A stretch of 12,873 nt of DNA from positions 1 to 12,873 of the forward strand of contig JALGWK010000047.1 of assembly GCA_025774205.1 (NCBI GenBank). The letters are read 5' to 3'. The stretch is from a bacterium. Its GTDB lineage: Bacteria > Blakebacterota > Blakebacteria > Blakebacterales > Blakebacteraceae. A program made the translations under genes and the position numbers. Shown one piece after another: positions 7,504 through 12,873 of this stretch (the first letter of the stretch is position 1; every line of letters starts with the position of its first letter). The notes beneath the pieces are model-generated. The model was given only the letters and a program-made list of their open reading frames with translations, did not search any database and had not been told where the DNA came from.

Positions 7504-8745
7504 GTGAATATCAGTGAGAGCGTCAGTATCAGCGCCGGTGGTCTGAAGAGCCACAAACTCCGCAGTTTCCTCACCATGCTCGGCATCATCTTCGGGGTGG
7601 CGGCCGTGATCGCAATGCTCTCGATAGGTGAGGGTGCCAAGCAGGAGGCCCTCGAGCAGATCAAGCTGATGGGGATCGACAATATCATCGTCCGGGACAC
7701 CGGCGTGGTCGGGACCGATGAAGACGCCGAGGAGCAGCGGAGCAACTTCTCACGCGGCATCACCCTGCAGGACGTGGCCGCTGTGGCCGAGGTGCTGACA
7801 AACACGATGGCGGTGGCGCCGCAGAAGGAATACCTGCTCGACGTCACTTACGGCGACCTGACACTCTCCGCCACCATTCTCGCCACCACACCTGACTATC
7901 CGCGCATATTCACCTTCCGCGCCACCCAGGGCGCCTTCATCACCGACCTCGACATGCAGGAACGGTCCCAGGTCTGCGTGCTCGGCTCCAAGATCAAGGA
8001 GCAGCTCTTCTACTACCGTGACCCGATCGGGGAGAAGATCCGCCTCGGTGAGGAATGGTTCACGGTCGTCGGGATCATGGAAGAACGGGCAGTCTCGGCC
8101 GGCACGAGCAGTGAGGTCGTGGACCGGGACGTGAACCTGGATGTTTACATCCCTCTTTCGAGCGCCTATTCGCGCTTCCAGCTCTCCAGTTACGCCAGTC
8201 AGGTCGATCAGGTCACCCTCCGGGTGACAGAATCCGGAGAGATCGCCGAAAGTGCCGTGATCCTGAACCGGATGCTGCTCAGACGGCACAATGGTATCCA
8301 GGACTTCAGGATCATCATCCCCGAGAAACTGATGAAGCAGAGTCAGGAGACGCAGCGGATCTGGGGAATCGTCATGGGCGCGATCGCCGGCATCAGCCTC
8401 CTCGTGGGCGGTATCGGGATCATGAACATCATGCTCGCCACGGTCCTCGAGCGGACCAAGGAGATCGGTATCCGGCGGGCGGTGGGAGCGACCAGGCGTG
8501 ATATCAGCACCCAGTTCCTGGTGGAGGCGATCTTCCTTTCCTTCCTGGGCGGGATCATCGGCATCGTTGTCGGCTATACCCTCACCAAGCTGATCAGCAT
8601 CTACGCCGGCTGGGCCACCCTCGTGTCGGTTTTCGCGGTGGCGCTGGCCTTCTTCGTCTCAGCCGGGATCGGGATCGTATTCGGGATCTATCCGGCGATG
8701 AAGGCGGCGAAGCTGGATCCTATCGAGTCGCTCCGCTACGAATAA
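7504..8745 (+). CDS. MacB/FtsX-type ABC transporter permease without an ATPase domain
   Basis: This 413-residue protein has the MacB/LolC-type arrangement of one membrane helix (about 20-41), a large periplasmic MacB_PCD-like domain (about 45-280), and three C-terminal helices (about 286-313, 338-361 and 371-397). Diagnostic motifs are KLRSFLTMLGIIFGVAAVIA at the start, ERTKEIGIRRAVGATRRDI after helix 2, and YPAMKAAKLDPIESLRYE at the end. MacB itself carries an N-terminal ABC ATPase; here that domain is absent, as in family members that use a separate LolD-like ATPase. No such gene is adjacent. Such permeases transmit ATP hydrolysis to a periplasmic adaptor rather than moving substrate through the membrane. 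The GTG start has AGGAAG seven bases upstream. The three adaptors just before it are the obvious partners. Substrate is unknown. Confidence 0.95.
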   Translation: MNISESVSISAGGLKSHKLRSFLTMLGIIFGVAAVIAMLSIGEGAKQEALEQIKLMGIDNIIVRDTGVVGTDEDAEEQRSNFSRGITLQDVAAVAEVLTNTMAVAPQKEYLLDVTYGDLTLSATILATTPDYPRIFTFRATQGAFITDLDMQERSQVCVLGSKIKEQLFYYRDPIGEKIRLGEEWFTVVGIMEERAVSAGTSSEVVDRDVNLDVYIPLSSAYSRFQLSSYASQVDQVTLRVTESGEIAESAVILNRMLLRRHNGIQDFRIIIPEKLMKQSQETQRIWGIVMGAIAGISLLVGGIGIMNIMLATVLERTKEIGIRRAVGATRRDISTQFLVEAIFLSFLGGIIGIVVGYTLTKLISIYAGWATLVSVFAVALAFFVSAGIGIVFGIYPAMKAAKLDPIESLRYE

Positions 8746-8826
8746 CTGAAGCGGCCCTTTCCACGCATCTCTGCGTTCCTCTTCGTCAGCGCTTATTCGG
8801 CGTACAGTGGAAAGTCCTCGCTTCAG
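8746..8826. repeat. Long interrupted inverted repeat at the convergent gene junction
   Basis: CTGAAGCG (8746-8753) pairs with CGCTTCAG (8819-8826), and CTTTCCAC (8757-8764) with GTGGAAAG (8807-8814). This gives sixteen perfect pairs broken by a 3x4 internal loop and enclosing 42 bases. It begins directly after the permease stop codon. It may act as a two-way transcription barrier or RNA-stabilising element between convergent genes, but no T-run follows on either strand, so a standard intrinsic terminator is not shown. Confidence 0.65.
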
Positions 8827-8838
8827 GAAATGAGCAGA

Positions 8839-8870
8839 GCGGTTCTTTACCGCGATCGGATTTATTGTTT
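8839..8870 (+). terminator. Weak candidate terminator for the adaptor/permease operon
   Basis: GCGGT (8839-8843) and ACCGC (8849-8853) form a five-pair stem with a TCTTT loop, followed after seven bases by a T-rich run ending TTTATTGTTT (8861-8870). The stem is short and the T-run is displaced, so termination may be inefficient. It overlaps the stop codon of the convergent gene. Confidence 0.3.
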
Positions 8871-10298
8871 ATGGCGGGCGGTGACGAGCCAGGAGAGGCC
8901 GAACGGCGGAGGGATCAGGCGCTCAAGTTTCACGAGTGGCATGAAGAGCCGGAAGAGCCTCGTCTGCCAGGGCCTGATCTGTGAAGAGCGGGAGAAGAGG
9001 CGCGTGATCCACCAGCCTGTCGCGCCGATGCAGTTGACCTGGTCCATCCGTTCCACCTGCAGTCCGGCCCCCTCCAGCATCTCCCTGATGGCCGCGCGGG
9101 AATACCTGCGGGTGCGTCCCAGGCCCCGATCAACGGTGCTGTAGAGGCCTGCGTGCGCAGGCAGCAGCAGCACCATGTTCCCCCCGGGCCCAATGTGAGC
9201 CGCCATCGCGGTCAGGGCGGAGCCGTCATCATCGAGACCTGCCAGGCTGTGGAAGGCAATCACCGTATCGAACTGTTCCGGTGAGGAGCTGATCGGTCCC
9301 GCGCAGGGATTCCACTCCCTGACCTCGATGTTCGGACGGTGGGAAAAATCGATCCGGAGCCGATCCACATCTGCGGCACGCGGATCGGTCAGAAGGAGCC
9401 GGGTCTTCTGGGAGAGGTGGCGGGCGAACTCACCGGCTCCCGAGGCTACCTCCAGGACGCTGTCACCGGGAGGGGGTTCAACCCGTTTCAGGAGTTCGGC
9501 ATAGTAGGGGCCGAGGCGGCTGAGGGCGAAGCGGGTGACCGCTTCGGGCGATGTGACCGGGGCCTCGAAGAGCCCGGCCCGCACGATGGTGCCCATCGCC
9601 CGGATCGCGTCCTTCCAGCCGATCTTCTTGCCTTCCTCGTAGGATCGCCCGGAATAACGGATAGGTATCTCATAGACGCGCTGCCCCAGACGACCCAGCT
9701 TCACCGTGACTTCCGGTTCATAGCCAAACCGCTCCGACCTGATCTTCATCTCCTTCAGGGTGGATGTCCGGATCAGTTTGAAACAGGTCTCCATGTCGGT
9801 GAGATTGAGGTTCGCGAACATGTTGGCCAGCATGGTGACGAGCCGGTTCCCCAGGGCATGCCAGAAGAAGAGCACCCTCCGCTCCGGGGAGAGGAATCGG
9901 GACCCGTACACCGCGTCGGCCCGTCCATCCAGGACAGGAGCCAGCAGGGCCGGAATGTCAGCCGGATCGTATTCGAGGTCGGCATCGTAAATGAGCGTGA
10001 GGGAGCCGGAGGCGGCTTCGAGTCCGGTGCGTATAGCGGCGGTCTTCCCCTGATTCCGATCATGTCGGAGGAAGGTGAACGGGAGCGGACTCGCCTTCTT
10101 CAGGCGGTCGGCGATCTTCGGACTGGCGTCGACAGAACCGTCGTCGACCAGGATGATCTCGGTTTCCAGGGGCAGGGATATCGCCTGGAGACGCCGGATG
10201 GCCTCTTCCAGTGTGGCAGCTTCGTTGAACGACGGGACGATGATAGAGAGGGATTCGTCAGGCGATGACGGGGAAGCCTGACCGTGCGACAACTTCAT
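8862..10298 (-). CDS. Bifunctional GT2 glycosyltransferase fused to SAM-dependent methyltransferase
   Basis: This is a 478-residue two-domain protein. Residues 17-245 are a GT-A fold family 2 glycosyltransferase of the dolichyl-phosphate-mannose-synthase-like type. SIIVPSFNEAATL and LVDDGSVD bind the nucleotide, DADLE at 105-109 is the metal-binding DxD-type motif, and GSRF and the ETCFKL/GYEPE segments follow. Residues 255-478 are a class I methyltransferase: VLEVASGAGEFARHL (281-295, motif I), LLLTDPRA (301-308), FDTVIAFHSL (343-352), then LLLPAHAGLYSTVDRGLG and RRYSRAAIREMLEGAGL, typical of the methyltransferases found fused to GT2 domains. The likely role is glycosyl transfer to a lipid carrier or envelope glycan plus a methylation; both substrates are unknown. 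It lies 7 bases after a small helix-turn-helix gene. No clear ribosome binding site precedes the ATG, so re-initiation after that gene is plausible. Confidence 0.92.
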   Translation of the reverse strand: MKLSHGQASPSSPDESLSIIVPSFNEAATLEEAIRRLQAISLPLETEIILVDDGSVDASPKIADRLKKASPLPFTFLRHDRNQGKTAAIRTGLEAASGSLTLIYDADLEYDPADIPALLAPVLDGRADAVYGSRFLSPERRVLFFWHALGNRLVTMLANMFANLNLTDMETCFKLIRTSTLKEMKIRSERFGYEPEVTVKLGRLGQRVYEIPIRYSGRSYEEGKKIGWKDAIRAMGTIVRAGLFEAPVTSPEAVTRFALSRLGPYYAELLKRVEPPPGDSVLEVASGAGEFARHLSQKTRLLLTDPRAADVDRLRIDFSHRPNIEVREWNPCAGPISSSPEQFDTVIAFHSLAGLDDDGSALTAMAAHIGPGGNMVLLLPAHAGLYSTVDRGLGRTRRYSRAAIREMLEGAGLQVERMDQVNCIGATGWWITRLFSRSSQIRPWQTRLFRLFMPLVKLERLIPPPFGLSWLVTARHKQ

Positions 10299-10305
10299 GG
10301 ACAGA

Positions 10306-10488
10306 TCAGCGAACCTTGGATTTAACTTCGTGCTTCTTGAGCCACTCCACTACAGCCTCGAAATCGTACCGTACTGTCCGCCCCACCTTGATATACGGCA
10401 GCCCCTTCTCTTTACGCCAGTTGTTCAGTGTCGATTTCGATATGCCGAATGCCTGGCATATCTGATCGGTGTTCATGATGTTCGACAA
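10306..10488 (-). CDS. Small excisionase/MerR-type helix-turn-helix DNA-binding protein
   Basis: This is a 60-residue single-domain protein. NTDQICQAFGISKSTLNNWR forms the helix-turn-helix, and LPYIKVGRTVRYDFEAVVEWL is the wing and final helix typical of HTH_17 (excisionase-family, MerR-superfamily) domains. Nothing else is encoded, so it is probably a DNA-binding adaptor or small repressor. The start is taken as TTG at 10488 because GGAG lies eight bases upstream; an ATG at 10476 is the alternative. It is the first gene of a probable operon with the GT2-methyltransferase. No integrase or other phage genes are nearby, so a recombination-directionality role is not supported. Base composition is somewhat more AT-rich than its neighbours. 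The target site is unknown, but see the ACCGGT pair upstream. Confidence 0.85.
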   Translation of the reverse strand: MSNIMNTDQICQAFGISKSTLNNWRKEKGLPYIKVGRTVRYDFEAVVEWLKKHEVKSKVR

Positions 10489-10511
10489 AGCCTGAACTCC
10501 TTCAGCCGATT

Positions 10512-10534
10512 ACCGGTAACTACCTGCTACCGGT
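10512..10534. promoter_or_regulatory. Pair of ACCGGT palindromes, possible operator
   Basis: Two perfect six-base palindromes ACCGGT lie at 10512-10517 and 10529-10534, a centre spacing of 17 bases. They fall between the predicted transcription start (about 10542) and the TTG start of the helix-turn-helix gene. A repressor bound here would block its own transcription. The operator role is inference. Confidence 0.35.
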
Positions 10535-10548
10535 TCATGTTCAAAAGG

Positions 10549-10577
10549 ATACTAGCGAGAAAGGTAATGGTTGTAAA
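10549..10577 (-). promoter_or_regulatory. Candidate sigma70-like promoter of the HTH/GT2-methyltransferase operon
   Basis: On the minus strand TTTACA (10577-10572, five of six to TTGACA) and TAGTAT (10554-10549, four of six to TATAAT) are separated by exactly 17 bases. The predicted start near 10542 gives a leader of about 54 bases to the TTG start codon. The surrounding sequence is AT-rich relative to the window. Confidence 0.5.
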
Positions 10578-10834
10578 GGGGGTTATAAAGTGTTTTTACG
10601 TCCAACAGGACACAGGAACGATTGCTGTAATGTGTGAACATTCGTCATCCGAAGATAAGGGCCCAGTAATCCTAAATGTGTTGAGGTGTCACCCGGCAGA
10701 CGAGTGATCGTCGGTGCCGGCCAATCCCTGAACGGGATCGGATCCGGCTCTGATCCCGGAACATCCATTTCCTGCTCCGACCGTTCACTGCAGGGTTCCC
10801 GATCCGGTTCCGGGGAGCACGACGGGTTGCGGGT

Positions 10835-10905
10835 CAATACGGCACGGGAGCGCCAGATCGGCACGGCGACTGTGCCAGTATTGCGTAATTCTGCCAATAT
10901 GGCAC
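10835..10905. promoter_or_regulatory. Repeated CAATA(C/T)-GGCAC sites, possible activator-binding array
   Basis: Three related sites occur: CAATACGGCAC (10835-10845), its inverted form GTGCCAGTATTG (10872-10883), and CCAATATGGCAC (10894-10905). The last two form a 34-base imperfect palindrome. They lie about 140-205 bases upstream of the predicted sigma54 transcription start, where enhancer-binding activators commonly bind. Their function is inference. Confidence 0.45.
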
Positions 10906-11015
10906 AACACCGAACGTACTCCCCCTCCCATAGCACCCCGCATTAATCCGTGTCATTTCTACTAACACATTGTAATACAAAATGATATGAGACAATTCCG
11001 GCCTCCGGATAACGT

Positions 11016-11031
11016 TGGCACGGTATTTGGA
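11016..11031 (+). promoter_or_regulatory. Near-consensus sigma54 (-24/-12) promoter upstream of hsp20
   Basis: TGGCAC (11016-11021), five bases, then TTGGA (11027-11031) fits the sigma54 consensus TGGCAC-N5-TTGCA. The one mismatch is G for C in the -12 GC, a normally well-conserved base. Spacing between the -24 GG and the -12 element is exact. Transcription would begin near 11042, with a 93-base leader before the hsp20 ATG. Confidence 0.5.
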
Positions 11032-11062
11032 GTATAGATCAGTCGATAAAACAAACAGTTAT

Positions 11063-11126
11063 GGTTCCCGACCAGGGAGCCGATGGAACCAGAAAGAAGG
11101 GATCCGCGGATCGCGGCCCGGGAGGT
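11063..11126 (+). promoter_or_regulatory. Structured 5' leader of hsp20 ending in a strong ribosome binding site
   Basis: Hairpin 1 pairs GGTTCCC (11063-11069) with GGGAGCC (11075-11081), seven pairs including one G-U, with loop GACCA. Hairpin 2 pairs GGG+CCGCG (11099-11101, 11104-11108) with CGCGG+CCC (11112-11119), with an AT bulge and a three-base loop. It abuts the Shine-Dalgarno sequence GGGAGGT (11120-11126). TTCCCG (11065-11070) could alternatively pair with CGGGAG (11119-11124) and hide that site. Switching or thermosensing is inference. Confidence 0.45.
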
Positions 11127-11134
11127 AATGAATC

Positions 11135-11581
11135 ATGCACATGGTAAGATGGCAGCCGAGGTACAGCAATTACATGAACCTTCAGCGTGAGATGAACCGT
11201 CACACGCACGGCCAGATGCATCGCCGCTGGAACGTCCCGACCGACAAGGACTGGAGTCCTGACGTCGACGTTGAAGAGCGGGAGAACGAGTACGTGGTCA
11301 CCCTCGACATCCCCGGGGTGGACAAGAAGGACGTGAAGGTCTCCGTGGAAGGCAACGTTCTCTCGGTCAAGGGGGAGCGGAAGTATGAGCGTACAGAGGA
11401 CGAAGACGGTCGGTGTCACTGCAGCGAACGTCGTTTCGGTACCTTCAGCCGGTCGTTCTCGCTGTCGAAGAGGATCGACGCGGGCAAGATCACCGCGAAG
11501 CACACCGATGGCGTGCTGACGATCACCCTGCCGAAGGCCGAAGAGGCCAAAGAGCGGGAGATCGAGATCCAGGTGAAGTAG
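11135..11581 (+). CDS. hsp20: Small heat-shock protein, Hsp20/alpha-crystallin family
   Basis: This ATP-independent cytoplasmic holdase is 148 residues long, the normal size for bacterial class A small heat-shock proteins. Residues 1-39 are the variable N-terminal arm, here rich in His, Arg and Met. Residues 40-134 are the alpha-crystallin domain: WSPDVDVEERENEYVVTLDI, then PGVDKKDVKVSVEGNVLSVK, the ERRFGTFSRSFSL segment and the hallmark GVLTITLPK (126-134). The C-terminal IEI at 143-145 is the I-x-I motif that docks oligomers. Between the first sheet and the FGTF segment is Cys-His-Cys (94-96), where relatives usually have Tyr/His/Arg. The ATG has GGAGGT eight bases upstream. dnaK follows on the same strand, consistent with a joint hold-and-refold function. 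Confidence 0.96.
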   Translation: MHMVRWQPRYSNYMNLQREMNRHTHGQMHRRWNVPTDKDWSPDVDVEERENEYVVTLDIPGVDKKDVKVSVEGNVLSVKGERKYERTEDEDGRCHCSERRFGTFSRSFSLSKRIDAGKITAKHTDGVLTITLPKAEEAKEREIEIQVK

Positions 11582-11588
11582 TACCGGT

Positions 11589-11666
11589 CCGCTCCGGAGG
11601 GAGCGGTCGGAACGCAATATGAACGTGGAACACGGCAGGTACCCGTCCGGAGAACCCGGATGGGTA
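11589..11666 (+). other. Two strong hairpins between hsp20 and dnaK
   Basis: Hairpin A: CCGCTCC (11589-11595) with GGAGCGG (11600-11606), seven perfect pairs, loop GGAG. Hairpin B: 11640-11650 with 11656-11666, eleven pairs including one G-U, loop AGAAC. Neither is followed by a T-run, so they look more like RNA-processing or stability elements within a shared transcript than intrinsic terminators. No CIRCE element and no clear separate dnaK promoter is seen in this 128-base gap. Confidence 0.65.
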
Positions 11667-11709
11667 TCTGCGTGATAGAACGGCAGTATCCAGCGAGAGA
11701 GGTATCGAC

Positions 11710-12873
<1,164 letters not shown>

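Larger units (their letters stand above)
10489..11134. other. 646-base divergent intergenic region without a credible gene
   Basis: This gap separates the leftward HTH operon from the rightward hsp20 gene. From left to right it holds the ACCGGT pair, a sigma70-like promoter, and an AT-rich patch to about 10680. A GC-rich patch rich in GATCC/CCGGA repeats follows to about 10830; CCCGGAAC at 10755-10762 is inverted at 10807-10814. Then come the GGCAC-type sites (10835-10905), an AT-rich patch with the palindrome TTGTAATACAA (10970-10980), the sigma54-like promoter, and the hsp20 leader with hairpins. Open frames exist in it but lack ribosome binding sites and protein-like composition. Confidence 0.7.

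Noticed and set aside
9339-10268. 309-codon plus-strand open frame opposite the GT2-methyltransferase
   Set aside because: Mirror image of a well-supported two-domain gene, with no ribosome binding site or recognisable motif.
10297-10707. 136-codon plus-strand frame over the small HTH gene
   Set aside because: The opposite strand encodes a clear HTH_17 domain with a promoter and ribosome binding site, while this frame has neither.
10755-10814. CCCGGAAC / GTTCCGGG inverted repeat
   Set aside because: Only eight pairs with a 44-base loop inside GC-rich, GATCC-repetitive sequence, so easily produced by composition.
10583-10946. Open frames on both strands in the large intergenic region
   Set aside because: Both lack ribosome binding sites and show no recognisable domain or normal amino-acid balance. 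The region is better explained by regulatory sites.
11582-11709. CIRCE/HrcA operator or sigma32 promoter for dnaK
   Set aside because: No TTAGCACTC-N9-GAGTGCTAA-like repeat and no sigma32-type boxes were found here or upstream of hsp20.

Overview
The window looks like chromosome from a Gram-negative (diderm) bacterium of fairly high GC content. It carries three membrane-anchored HlyD/MacA-type periplasmic adaptors, an exported gamma-glutamyltransferase and a MacB-like permease. I cannot name the phylum. No RNA genes, CRISPR arrays, insertion sequences or plasmid/phage functions are visible.

Layout. (a) 1-661 (-): a class I SAM-dependent methyltransferase cut by the left edge, visibly lower in GC than its neighbours. 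(b) 788-2515 (-): gamma-glutamyltransferase with an N-terminal export/lipoprotein-like signal. (c) 2692-8745 (+): a tight four-gene operon of three consecutive, divergent HlyD-family adaptors and one FtsX/MacB-type permease that lacks an ATPase domain. No ATPase or outer-membrane channel gene is in the window. The first adaptor has an unusual C-terminal extension of about 270 residues, with a methionine-rich stretch, a degenerate 70-residue repeat and a nine-G tract. (d) 8746-8861: convergent junction with a long interrupted inverted repeat. (e) 10488-8862 (-): a 60-residue excisionase/MerR-type helix-turn-helix protein followed 7 bases later by a fused GT2 glycosyltransferase-methyltransferase. 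A good sigma70-like promoter and a pair of ACCGGT palindromes lie upstream. (f) 10489-11134: a 646-base divergent regulatory region with repeated GGCAC-containing sites, a near-consensus sigma54 (-24/-12) promoter and leader hairpins. (g) 11135-12873 (+): an Hsp20 small heat-shock protein and the nucleotide-binding domain of DnaK, cut by the right edge exactly in the interdomain linker. Two strong hairpins separate these two genes.

How the parts fit. The adaptor/permease operon probably encodes the envelope-spanning part of a MacAB-like export or mechanotransmission complex, with its ATPase encoded elsewhere. The two methyltransferase-type genes and the GT2 fusion suggest surface glycan or glycolipid modification. 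The Hsp20-DnaK pair is a protein-holding and refolding unit. Its upstream region suggests enhancer-dependent sigma54 control rather than the HrcA/CIRCE or sigma32 pattern.

The best candidates for something undescribed are the triple-adaptor/ATPase-less permease operon with its repeat-bearing first adaptor, and the possible sigma54 control of the chaperone pair.
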